NCBI GenBank assembly: GCA_041178545.1
Contig: JBEGVB010000084.1
Location: 1-12,835, forward strand
From: JBEATZ01 sp041178545
Lineage (GTDB): Bacteria; Planctomycetota; UBA1135; UBA2386
DNA: 12,835 nucleotides
Reading direction: 5' to 3'
Both the position numbers and the translations under genes were made by a program. The notes beneath the pieces were generated by a model. It searched no databases and had not been told where the DNA came from. It was given only the letters and a program-made list of their open reading frames with translations. This document shows positions 1 through 6,751 of the stretch, piece by piece. Within the stretch, counting starts at the first letter, position 1; every line of letters starts with the position of its first letter.

Positions 1-663
1 GTGGGCCGCATCGCCAAGCGCGCCGCCGAGCTGATCAAGCTGGGCAAGGACCCGAAGGCCGAGGGTGCGATCCCGCTGGAGATGCTGCAGCGGTACATCA
101 ACCACTGGTCGTCGGCCTCGATGGACCTGTTCGGCGGCGAGGACAGCACCAATGCCGCAGACGCGTTCGCACAGGGCCTGAAGGGCCGCTACCGCGAGGG
201 TGACGGCATCTACAAGGACCCGAAGGCGCTGGGCCAGAACTACGCGCTCGAGACGCCCACCGAGGACGGCAAGATCGTGAAGAAGGACATCCCGCTGCGC
301 CGCGCCATGAACGCCGTGCTGCTCGATGCCTACATCGCGGACTGCAAGCGCATCGTCGAGCGCTGGAACCGCGACCTCGCCGCCATGGGCGTGGACTTCA
401 AGTTCAGCCTGCCCGACCACAAGTTCAACCGCCACCAGGGCGTCTACGCGGGCTTCCGCTTCGACACCAAGGGCAACTTGATCGACGAGGCAACGTGGAC
501 CCACCACCACGCGGTGTGGCTGCCCACGGCAGAGGACCGCGCGTACGTGAAGTCGTGCATGAAGCCGGTCTACGAGCCGGGCAAGTTCGCCAACTGGATC
601 GCCCCGCCTGCCCAGGGGCCGAACAACACCCCCATCGACTACGAGTACGTCAAGTTCCACTGA
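1..663 (+). CDS. boxB: Benzoyl-CoA 2,3-epoxidase oxygenase component BoxB, 3' part
   Basis: The oxygenase component of the aerobic 'box' pathway uses O2 and two electrons to convert benzoyl-CoA to 2,3-epoxybenzoyl-CoA in the cytoplasm. The visible 220 residues match the C-terminal half of BoxB as I recall it: DLFGGEDSTNAADAFAQGLK (42-61), the IPLR-AMN-VLL-DYIADC-type helix around 98-115, and the characteristic end with EPGKFANWIAPP (192-203) and IDYEYVKFH (212-220). The family is about 470 residues long, so roughly the first half, including the diiron-binding helices, lies upstream of the window. The GTG at base 1 is therefore probably an internal valine codon, not the start. The stop is TGA at 661-663. 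A [2Fe-2S] protein gene follows 67 nt later on the same strand. Family assignment is confident; activity cannot be judged because the metal site is out of view. Confidence 0.9.
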   Translation: MGRIAKRAAELIKLGKDPKAEGAIPLEMLQRYINHWSSASMDLFGGEDSTNAADAFAQGLKGRYREGDGIYKDPKALGQNYALETPTEDGKIVKKDIPLRRAMNAVLLDAYIADCKRIVERWNRDLAAMGVDFKFSLPDHKFNRHQGVYAGFRFDTKGNLIDEATWTHHHAVWLPTAEDRAYVKSCMKPVYEPGKFANWIAPPAQGPNNTPIDYEYVKFH

Positions 664-669
664 CCCGCG

Positions 670-705
670 CGCGACCTGCGGCGACGACCGTTGCCGCAGG
701 TCGCG
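670..705 (+). other. Perfect 13-bp GC-rich hairpin between boxB and the ferredoxin gene
   Basis: CGCGACCTGCGGC at 670-682 pairs perfectly with GCCGCAGGTCGCG at 693-705 around a 10-nt loop. It begins 7 nt after the boxB stop codon. No T-run follows on either strand, so it does not look like a classical intrinsic terminator. It could protect the boxB 3' end, attenuate readthrough into the ferredoxin gene, or mark an RNA processing site. The repeat is read directly from the sequence; its role is inference. Confidence 0.6.
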
Positions 706-730
706 ACGGAAGGCACTCTCCCTGCCCCCC

Positions 731-1063
731 ATGACGAAACTCTGCTACGTGTGTGAAGGCGGCGACTGCACCGAGAAGGGCAGTGGCGAGCTCTACGAGA
801 CGCTCCGCGCGATGATCAAGGAGACCGACCCGCAGGAGCAGCACTGCAAGGTGCGTCGCTATCCCTGCTTCGGCGCCTGCGCCCAGGGCGTGAACGTCAC
901 CGTCTACCCCGACAAGGTCTTCTACAGCAAGGTCACGACCACCGACCTGCCCGCCATTGCCGCGCACATCCAGGGCAATGGACCCGTGGTGAAGGAACTG
1001 ACGGGCAAGGTGATGCCCGACGTCGAGCAGATCATCTGGGACATGCTCGACAGCCCGTACTGA
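731..1063 (+). CDS. Thioredoxin-like (NuoE-type) [2Fe-2S] ferredoxin
   Basis: A 110-residue soluble electron carrier. The cysteine pattern C8-x4-C13 and C46-x3-C50, with PCFGAC (45-50), then VYPDKVFYSKVTTTDL (58-73) and a GxPV end (82-86), is the layout of thioredoxin-fold [2Fe-2S] proteins such as the C-terminal half of NuoE/HoxE and the Aquifex-type ferredoxin. C5 and C39 are additional and probably not ligands. The N-terminal helical domain of full NuoE is absent, and the last 25 or so residues form a short helical tail. ATG 731 is the natural start because CYVC follows at once; no Shine-Dalgarno sequence sits at a useful distance, the nearest purine run (GGAAGG, 706-713 region) being about 17 nt away. 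It follows boxB on the same strand, so it may pass electrons to the epoxidase (inference). The 3' end faces the glycosyltransferase gene with only 16 nt between stop codons. Confidence 0.85.
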   Translation: MTKLCYVCEGGDCTEKGSGELYETLRAMIKETDPQEQHCKVRRYPCFGACAQGVNVTVYPDKVFYSKVTTTDLPAIAAHIQGNGPVVKELTGKVMPDVEQIIWDMLDSPY

Positions 1064-1079
1064 CGGGCCCTGCGCAAAG

Positions 1080-3119
1080 TCAGCGCCGCGTCAGGACGAT
1101 GCGGTGCACGCGCACCTCGGCAGGAGCGCCTTCCTGCTTGCGCAGTGCAAGGTCGACCAACCCGCCCTCACACGCGTGGACCCCGTCCACCTGCAGCAGG
1201 GCACTGCCGCCGCTCGCGGACAACTGGACCGCGACCGGCGCGTCCTGCGGCTCCACGGCCACCGCCCAGTTGCCGGCCGGCAGCTGGAGCTGCTGCAGCA
1301 CGGCAGGCTCCGGGCTGCGCAACGAGAGGTCGAGCCCGCTGCGCGCAGAACGAACGGCCACGGCGCGGGCGCCCTCGTACCACTGGCCACAGGCAACGAT
1401 GTCCGCGAAGCGCGGGTCCTGCGGCGTGAGCTGCTCCCACGGGAACTTCTGGAACGCCCGGGGCTGGCGGTAGCTGCCCACGAGGAAGGCTGGCACGACC
1501 ACGCGGTCGTCGGTGCGCTGCACGCCCACGCGTCCCTCGACGCGGGTCCAGAGCGCAGCCTTGACGGTGCGGCTGGGGGCGCGAGGCGGTTGCACGCCTC
1601 CCACCTCCAGCAGCACGCAGCGGTACTGCTCGCGGAAACCCGGCAGTGCCTCGAGCTGGTAGTCGCCCACGAACAGCGGCAACGGGAGGCCGGGCGGGCT
1701 GCCGAACTGCACGAAGTCGGGCTGCAGCGAGAGCACGTGGGGGCCGTTCCCCTTCATGTGCCCGGGCAGGAAGAACTCGCGAGGGATGCCCGCTCCCGGC
1801 GGCGACTTGGCGATGGTGCGGTCGTTGAGCCCCATCATGTCGATGCAGGGCAGCCTGCTGGCGAACGGCAGCGCGCCGGCACCGTCCACCGCGACCAGCG
1901 GCCTGGTGTCCGCGAACGCACGACCGAGCAGGTCGCCGAGGGCAAGTCCTTCCCACTCCCACTGTTCCTCGTGCACGGCAGTGGTGCGCGGGTCGTTGCG
2001 CGCGTCCCACACCAGCAGTGCAGGCATCGCGAGCGCGAGGCACCACGCAAGCACGGTGCCGCCGCGACACCAGGCAGCCACGGCATGCAGCCCGCCGACG
2101 GCCAGCAGCGCCGCCATGGGCAAGAGGGGCTGGAAGTGGCGCCAGCCAGGGAAGTGGTCGCCGCCGATGGCCATGAGGTAGGTGCCGAACACGACGAGTG
2201 GCGCCGCGCAGGTGAGCAGCCAGCCGCGTTCGCGCTCGCGCCCCCACCCTGCCAGCACCCCCACCAGTGCGAGGACGAACAGGCCACGCAGCACCAGCGC
2301 ACCGTCCAACAGGTAGCGGAACCCGGACTGCAGCGACAGCAGGCTCACGCCTGCCTTCACGTGGGCAGTGTTGGGCACCCAGTCCCCGTGGTACCACAGC
2401 CGGAAGGCAGTGTGGGCACCGACGGTGAGTGCAGGCACCACGGCAAGCGCGGCGATGCGGGCGAGCGCGCGACGGAACCCGTTCGGAACCTGTTCCGCCG
2501 GCGCGGTCAGTGCCGCGGCGAACCCTGCCGTGGCGCACCACAGGGGGGCGTCGGGGCGGGTCAGGCACATCAGCGCCATGGCAACGCCTGCGCGCAGCAC
2601 GTCGCCCCCGGCGAAGCCCGAGCGGTGGCAGCGCTGCAGGCCACGCAAGGCGAGCAGCGCGAACAGCATCACCATCGGGCCCTCGAGCCCTGCCATGGTC
2701 CACACCGCCAGCGGCGAGCACGCGGCGAGGAGCAGGGGCGCGGCAAGCGAGCCGGGGAGCTGCGCGGCACTGCGCGGACGCACCATGAGCGCGAGGACGA
2801 CGACGGAGGCGACGCTGCAAGCGAGACCGAGGGCCCGCGCCGCCCAGACCGCAGAAAGCTGCAGCTTCATCAGCCCTGCGGAGGCGAGCACCCAGAGCAG
2901 GTTGCTGTAGCCCTCGACCGTGTCGCCGTCGTTCCAGGTCAGTCCCCTGCCCTGCAGCAGCCGCTCGGCGTAGCGGAGGGAGATGAAGGCGTCGTCCGAG
3001 ACGAACGGGTAGGTCCACTCCACCTGGAACCCCAGCAACACGATGCCGGCGACGGCTGCATGGAGCGCGAGGTTGCGCGAGGTCCACGGCCTGAACTGGT
3101 GCCCGTTCGACGAGTCCAC
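1080..3119 (-). CDS. GT-C fold polyprenyl-phosphate-dependent membrane glycosyltransferase (AftB/GT39-like)
   Basis: A predicted inner-membrane enzyme of 679 residues that would move a sugar from a polyprenyl-phosphate donor to an acceptor on the outer face of the membrane. It carries a full series of motifs I associate with the AftB-like GT-C group: SDDAFISLRYAERLL (41-55) with the acidic pair D42-D43, WNDGDTVEGYSNLLW (62-76), MAGLEGP (142-148), TRPDAPLW (187-194), YHGDWVPNTAHVK (243-255) and GGDHFPGWRHFQPLLP (319-334). Roughly ten hydrophobic segments by eye cover residues 18-370; about 300 residues of soluble, probably periplasmic, domain follow. The start is GTG at 3119; it lacks a Shine-Dalgarno sequence but has a TAGCAT box 6 nt upstream. 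The gene stands alone between a convergent ferredoxin gene and a divergent homoserine-dehydrogenase-like gene, so the context does not reveal the acceptor. Sugar specificity is unknown. Confidence 0.8.
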   Translation of the reverse strand: MDSSNGHQFRPWTSRNLALHAAVAGIVLLGFQVEWTYPFVSDDAFISLRYAERLLQGRGLTWNDGDTVEGYSNLLWVLASAGLMKLQLSAVWAARALGLACSVASVVVLALMVRPRSAAQLPGSLAAPLLLAACSPLAVWTMAGLEGPMVMLFALLALRGLQRCHRSGFAGGDVLRAGVAMALMCLTRPDAPLWCATAGFAAALTAPAEQVPNGFRRALARIAALAVVPALTVGAHTAFRLWYHGDWVPNTAHVKAGVSLLSLQSGFRYLLDGALVLRGLFVLALVGVLAGWGRERERGWLLTCAAPLVVFGTYLMAIGGDHFPGWRHFQPLLPMAALLAVGGLHAVAAWCRGGTVLAWCLALAMPALLVWDARNDPRTTAVHEEQWEWEGLALGDLLGRAFADTRPLVAVDGAGALPFASRLPCIDMMGLNDRTIAKSPPGAGIPREFFLPGHMKGNGPHVLSLQPDFVQFGSPPGLPLPLFVGDYQLEALPGFREQYRCVLLEVGGVQPPRAPSRTVKAALWTRVEGRVGVQRTDDRVVVPAFLVGSYRQPRAFQKFPWEQLTPQDPRFADIVACGQWYEGARAVAVRSARSGLDLSLRSPEPAVLQQLQLPAGNWAVAVEPQDAPVAVQLSASGGSALLQVDGVHACEGGLVDLALRKQEGAPAEVRVHRIVLTRR

Positions 3120-3125
3120 CGCCGG

Positions 3126-3131
3126 ATGCTA
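3126..3131 (-). promoter_or_regulatory. Candidate -10 element (TAGCAT) for a leaderless transcript of the GT-C gene
   Basis: On the minus strand TAGCAT ends 6 nt before the GTG start at 3119 and no Shine-Dalgarno sequence intervenes. This spacing would put transcription start at or next to the start codon. No recognisable -35 hexamer lies 17-18 nt upstream. Confidence 0.35.
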
Positions 3132-3167
3132 GCGGCGCGCACGAGGGCGCGCGCCACCGTCGTGCGG

Positions 3168-3203
3168 CAACCGTTGCAGCACCGTGGGGGGACGCGACGG
3201 TTG
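3168..3203. promoter_or_regulatory. Inverted repeat in the divergent promoter region, possible operator
   Basis: CAACCGT (3168-3174) and ACGGTTG (3197-3203) form a 7-bp inverted repeat with a 22-bp spacer. The left arm lies within a shorter palindrome, GCAACCGTTGC (3167-3177). The right arm overlaps the -35 box of the homoserine-dehydrogenase-like gene. The position between two divergent genes suits a regulator binding site, but the arms are short and could arise by chance. Confidence 0.25.
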
Positions 3204-3230
3204 ACTCCCGCGCTCACAGCGAGCTAGAAG
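3201..3230 (+). promoter_or_regulatory. Sigma-70-type promoter for the homoserine-dehydrogenase-like gene
   Basis: TTGACT (3201-3206, five of six consensus bases) is followed after 18 nt by TAGAAG (3225-3230, four of six). Transcription would begin near 3237, leaving a leader of about 14 nt that contains AAGGA (3241-3245) as ribosome binding site, 5 nt before the GTG at 3251. This is the only start in the window with all three conventional elements. Confidence 0.45.
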
Positions 3231-3250
3231 CCGGTGCAGCAAGGATCCGC

Positions 3251-4240
3251 GTGCACACTGCCACCCTCCACCTCCTCGGTCCCGGCATGGTCGGGTGCTC
3301 CATGCTGCGCCAGCTGACCGGACTGCCGGTCCTGCTGGTGGCGGTGAGCGACTCGCGCGGGACCGTGCACGACGCGCGGGGCCTCGACCCCGTAGCCGTG
3401 GTGGCGCACCGGAGGGCAGGTCGCTCGGTCGTCGAGCTGCCCAACGGCTTCGCTGCCCCCACGGTGGATGCCGTGCGCCGCGTGCAGGCCGACTTCGTGG
3501 TGGACGCCACCCCCACCGACCCTCGCGGGACGGAGGCGGCCGTGGCCCGAGGGGATGCCGCGCTCGATCACGGCGCATTCCTCGCGCTCTGCGCCAAGAA
3601 CGCCCTGGCTGCTGCCTGCGGTCGCTGGCTGCAACCGCCGCTCCGCAGCCGCCTCGGCATCAATGCCTCGCTCGGCGGGTCGGGACGGCAGTTCCTGCGC
3701 GAGCTGGACTCGTTGCGCGCGGACTGCACCGGCCTTGCCCTGGTCGGCAACGTCACGACGACCGTCGTGCTGCAGGCCGTCGAGTCAGGTGCAAGCGTTG
3801 CCGAGGGCATCGAGGTGGCCAGGCGGCGCGGGCTGCTGGAACCGGACCCGACGCTCGACCTCGACGGCAGCGACGCAGCCACCAAGCTGTGCGCGGTCTG
3901 GAACGCCTTGTTCTCCGGTCCCACGGCACCGCGAGCAGGACCCGAGACAGTGGAGCGGCAGGACATCCGCGGGGTCGACGTGCGCACGGTGCGCGAGCGC
4001 GTGGCGCGGGGCGCCACGACGCGACTGGTGGCCCGCGGCGGGCGCGACGGGGGCCTGCGGGTGGGCTTCGAGGAACTCCCGGCAGGTTCGCCACTGGCCG
4101 CACCCCCGGACCGCGTGGTGTACGGATATGAACGGCCCTCGGGACTGCACGTGCACCACGGCACCGCACTCGGGCACGACCGGACGGCAGCCGCACTGCT
4201 GGTGGACGTGCGGGCAGCCCTCGGGCTCCCGGTGCCCTGA
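3251..4240 (+). CDS. Homoserine-dehydrogenase-like NAD(P)-dependent oxidoreductase without ACT domain
   Basis: This 329-residue protein has the plan of homoserine dehydrogenase, which reduces aspartate 4-semialdehyde to L-homoserine on the way to threonine and methionine. An N-terminal Rossmann fold opens with GPGMVG (10-15). CAKNAL (114-119) supplies the lysine (K116) expected near the nucleotide and substrate. NVTTTVVLQAVESG (167-180) and LEPDPTLDLDGSDAATKL (196-213) match the family core, with E197, D208 and K212 spaced like the catalytic Glu, Asp and Lys of the yeast enzyme. The C-terminal GTALGHDRTAAALLVDV (304-320) matches the usual glycine-rich TA segment. There is no C-terminal ACT domain, so threonine feedback through ACT is not expected. 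GTG 3251 is supported by AAGGA 5 nt upstream. It is divergent enough (INASLGG where the family usually has an EAAVGGG-like segment) that another semialdehyde or keto acid substrate is possible. A NuoF-type gene follows 68 nt downstream. Confidence 0.75.
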   Translation: MHTATLHLLGPGMVGCSMLRQLTGLPVLLVAVSDSRGTVHDARGLDPVAVVAHRRAGRSVVELPNGFAAPTVDAVRRVQADFVVDATPTDPRGTEAAVARGDAALDHGAFLALCAKNALAAACGRWLQPPLRSRLGINASLGGSGRQFLRELDSLRADCTGLALVGNVTTTVVLQAVESGASVAEGIEVARRRGLLEPDPTLDLDGSDAATKLCAVWNALFSGPTAPRAGPETVERQDIRGVDVRTVRERVARGATTRLVARGGRDGGLRVGFEELPAGSPLAAPPDRVVYGYERPSGLHVHHGTALGHDRTAAALLVDVRAALGLPVP

Positions 4241-4294
4241 CGGGCGACGGGCCGCGGACCACAGGAAGAGTGTCCGGGATCCGGAGCCTCCCGC

Positions 4295-4300
4295 TATCCT
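4295..4300 (+). promoter_or_regulatory. Candidate -10 element (TATCCT) for a leaderless nuoF-like transcript
   Basis: TATCCT ends 8 nt before the GTG at 4309, and no Shine-Dalgarno sequence lies between. The short palindrome TCCGG-GAT-CCGGA (4273-4285) sits just upstream, about where a -35 or operator would be. No good -35 hexamer is visible. The element also argues for the 4309 start over the GTG at 4270. Confidence 0.35.
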
Positions 4301-4308
4301 CTCGCGAC

Positions 4309-5571
4309 GTGAAACCGCCGTTGCTGCTCACGCGACCCGCAGGGTCACCGCCACAGACCCTCGAGGAGTACCGCCGCGAGGGTGGGTACGAGGCGCTTGC
4401 GCGCTCGCTGCGCAACTACACGCCGTCCGACGTGCTGGTCGAGGTGGCGCGCTCGGGACTGCGCGGGCGGGGCGGGGCCGCGTTCTCGACCGAGGCGAAG
4501 TGGAAGCTGGCCATGAAGGTCGAGGACGGTCCCAAGTACGTCGTCGCCAACGGCGGCGAGCACGAGCCGGGCAGCCGCAAGGACAAGCACCTCGTCGAGT
4601 TCTACCCGCACAAGGTGGTCGAGGGCCTCTTGCTGTGCGCCTACGCAACCGGCGCGACCAAGGGCTGGCTCTACCTGATCGAGGACATGGCTGGCCCGAT
4701 CGCGAGTGCAGAGCGGGCGATCGCCGAGGCGCGTGCCGCGGGCCTGCTGGGCAGCCGCATCCTCGGGTCGCCGTTCTCGTTCGAGCTGGAGGTGCACCGG
4801 GCACCCACCACCTACATCGCCGGCGAGGAGACCGCAGCGCTCAACTCGATCGAGGGCCAGCCGGCCAAGCCGCGCAAGAAGCCGCCGTTCCCGGGCGAGG
4901 CCGGCTTGTTCGGCAGGCCCACCACGGTGAACAACGTCGAGACGCTCGCGCACGTGCCCGGCATCGTGCGCCACGGCGGCGACGCGTTCGACAAGATCGG
5001 CACCGCGCAGAGCAAGGGCACGCTGCTCTTCACCCTCGGTGACGAGGTGAACCGGCCCGGCGTGGTGGAGGTGCCGTTCGGCACCACCTACCGCGAACTC
5101 CTCGCGGAACACGGCGGCGGCATGCGCAGCGGCAGGCCGGTGCGCGCCGTGCTGCCGGCCATGTCCTGCGGCTTCCTCGGGACCGAGCACCTCGACCTGC
5201 CCATCAGCTACGAGACGCTCCGTGCCGTCGGCAGCTCGCCCGGCTGCGGCGGCGTGCGGTTCCTCGACGACCGCGAGGACGTGGTGGCCTTCACGCTCCG
5301 GGTGGCCGAGTTCTTCATGGCCGAGCAGTGCGGCCAGTGCCCCCCGTGCCGCATGGAGACCAACCAGTTCGTGCACATCCTCAAGGCCGTACAGGCGGGC
5401 AAGGGACCTGGCTACGACGAGAAACTGCGCAAGCTCGCGGAGTTCAGTCGACGCAAGGGCTTCTGCTCCCTCATCGAGATGGCAGCAGCGCCCGTGCTGA
5501 GCGCCCTCGACGTCTTCAAGGCCGAGTTCGCGGCAGCTGCGGGCCCTGCCCCGGCCGCGCCCCAGGGCTGA
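4309..5571 (+). CDS. NuoF-type NADH-binding flavoprotein with FMN and 4Fe-4S sites
   Basis: A 420-residue homologue of complex I subunit NuoF, which takes hydride from NADH onto FMN and passes electrons to a 4Fe-4S cluster. Motifs in order: NADH-binding SGLRGRGGAAF (49-59); the FMN loop NGGEHEPGSRKD (81-92); YIAGEETAALNSIEG (169-183); GRPTTVNNVETL (202-213); cluster cysteines C341, C344 and C347 in CGQCPPC, plus C386 in GFCSLIEM. Classical NuoF reads N-A-D-E in the FMN loop, so the Asp is replaced by Gly here; this and the HEPGS wording suggest a divergent NuoF-like group serving another oxidoreductase instead of complex I itself. No nuoE, nuoG or other nuo gene is adjacent. I start at GTG 4309, which gives the usual LLL-x-LEEYRREGGYEAL opening; a GTG at 4270 would add 13 residues, but its AGGAAG is only 1 nt away. 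It is probably co-transcribed with the methyltransferase gene that starts 1 nt after its stop. Confidence 0.85.
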   Translation: MKPPLLLTRPAGSPPQTLEEYRREGGYEALARSLRNYTPSDVLVEVARSGLRGRGGAAFSTEAKWKLAMKVEDGPKYVVANGGEHEPGSRKDKHLVEFYPHKVVEGLLLCAYATGATKGWLYLIEDMAGPIASAERAIAEARAAGLLGSRILGSPFSFELEVHRAPTTYIAGEETAALNSIEGQPAKPRKKPPFPGEAGLFGRPTTVNNVETLAHVPGIVRHGGDAFDKIGTAQSKGTLLFTLGDEVNRPGVVEVPFGTTYRELLAEHGGGMRSGRPVRAVLPAMSCGFLGTEHLDLPISYETLRAVGSSPGCGGVRFLDDREDVVAFTLRVAEFFMAEQCGQCPPCRMETNQFVHILKAVQAGKGPGYDEKLRKLAEFSRRKGFCSLIEMAAAPVLSALDVFKAEFAAAAGPAPAAPQG

Positions 5572-5572
5572 G

Positions 5573-6751
5573 GTGGAACGGTTCCACGCAGCGTGCACGC
5601 TGGGCCTCGAAGAGGCACTGGCAGGGGAACTGCGGGAGCTCGGCGCCGCGGAGGTGACCTTGCGGCGCGGCGGCGTGACCTTCGGCGGCGACCTTCGCAC
5701 CGGCTACCGGGCGTGCCTCTGGGTGCGCAGCGCCATCCGCCTGCAGCACGAGCTCGCGCGCGGTCCCGTCCGCAGCAAGGAAGACCTGTACAAGTTCGCG
5801 TCCTCCGTCGACTGGTCGCGCAGCATCCGCGCCGAACAGACCGTTGCCGTGGACTGTTCGATCCGGGAGAGCTTCACGACCGACAGCAGGTTCCCTGCCC
5901 TGCTCGTGAAGGACGCCATCGTCGACCAGTTCCGCAAGAAGCACGGCCGCAGGCCCGATGTCGACAAGGACCAGCCCGACCTGCCGGTCAAGGTCGTGCT
6001 GCAGCGGGGCGAGGCGATCCTGTACCGCGACCTGGCTGGCCGGACGCTCCACAAGCGCGGCTACCGCGAGGTCATGCACAAGAGCCCGCTCAACGAGGCC
6101 TTTGCGGCCGGACTGCTGCTGCTCACCGGCTGGGACCGCAAGCAGGCGCTGTGCGACCCGATGTGCGGGTCCGGCACGTTCCTCGTCGAGGCGGCCATGA
6201 TGGCCGCGGACCGCGCTCCCGGCCTGCGCAGCAACTTTGCCTTCGAGCGGTGGCGTGACCTCTGGACCCCGGCTTGGGACGAGTTGCGTGCCGAGGCCGA
6301 GCGCCGGGCTGCCGTCGGAGCAGCTGCGCCGCAGCCGGAGATCGTGGGCAACGACCGCCACCCCGGTGCCGTGAGCCTCGCCAAGCTCTCGCTCAAGAAT
6401 GCAGGGATGCGCGGCGTGCGAATCGCCAGTGGCGACGTCCGCGAGTACGTGCCGCAGGCGAAGCCGCAGCTGGTGGTCACCAACCCGCCCTACGGCGAAC
6501 GCCTCGAGGCAGATGATGCTGCCGCGCTCGCGGACACTTGGCAGGCGCTCGGCACGTTCCTCAAGCACAGGTGCCCGGGTGCCGTCGCGTGGGTGCTGAG
6601 CGGCAACCCCGAGACCACGCGACACCTCGGCCTGCGCACGAGCAGGAAGCTCGTCGTGCACAACGGACCGATCGAGTGCCGCTGGCTGCGGTACGAGATG
6701 ACGCCGTCCGTCGGGCCTGGTTCGCCCACGGCGCCGAACGCGGGCGACTGA
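5573..6751 (+). CDS. RlmL-like THUMP-domain RNA guanine N2-methyltransferase
   Basis: A 392-residue SAM-dependent methyltransferase of the THUMP/UPF0020 family, comparable to the N-terminal (RlmL) half of E. coli YcbY, which makes m2G2445 in 23S rRNA. The N-terminus (FHAACTLGLEEALAGELREL, 4-23) and the following 130 or so residues form the ferredoxin-like and THUMP region. A linker with HKSPLNEAFAAGLLLLTGW precedes the Rossmann-like domain, with SAM motif DPMCGSGTF (195-203) and catalytic motif NPPYGERL (304-311). The RlmK half of YcbY is absent, as in the standalone proteins of many bacteria. Start GTG 5573 lies 1 nt after the nuoF-like stop, and AGGG (5564-5567) provides a weak ribosome site, so translation is probably coupled. 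Its stop TGA abuts the stop codon of the opposing DUF2723 gene. The exact rRNA position modified is inferred by homology only. Confidence 0.85.
   Translation: MERFHAACTLGLEEALAGELRELGAAEVTLRRGGVTFGGDLRTGYRACLWVRSAIRLQHELARGPVRSKEDLYKFASSVDWSRSIRAEQTVAVDCSIRESFTTDSRFPALLVKDAIVDQFRKKHGRRPDVDKDQPDLPVKVVLQRGEAILYRDLAGRTLHKRGYREVMHKSPLNEAFAAGLLLLTGWDRKQALCDPMCGSGTFLVEAAMMAADRAPGLRSNFAFERWRDLWTPAWDELRAEAERRAAVGAAAPQPEIVGNDRHPGAVSLAKLSLKNAGMRGVRIASGDVREYVPQAKPQLVVTNPPYGERLEADDAAALADTWQALGTFLKHRCPGAVAWVLSGNPETTRHLGLRTSRKLVVHNGPIECRWLRYEMTPSVGPGSPTAPNAGD

Noticed and set aside
3134..3155. GGCGCGC/GCGCGCC inverted repeat as a terminator
   Set aside because: It lies upstream of both divergent genes, so it would terminate nothing annotated, has no T-run, and self-complementary GCGC strings are common at this base composition.
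1104..3227. Very long plus-strand open frame (707 codons) antisense to the GT-C gene
   Set aside because: Its translation is rich in Arg, His, Gln and Ala with no recognisable motif, whereas the minus-strand frame has a complete set of family motifs and membrane segments. Long antisense frames are expected at this GC content.
4270..4308. Alternative upstream GTG start for the nuoF-like gene
   Set aside because: The AGGAAG before it is only 1 nt from the GTG, the extra 13 residues match nothing expected, and a TATCCT box lies inside the extension at a spacing that suits the 4309 start.
4345..5700. 451-codon minus-strand frame antisense to the nuoF-like gene
   Set aside because: Low-complexity Arg/Ala/His-rich translation; the plus strand has all NuoF motifs in order.
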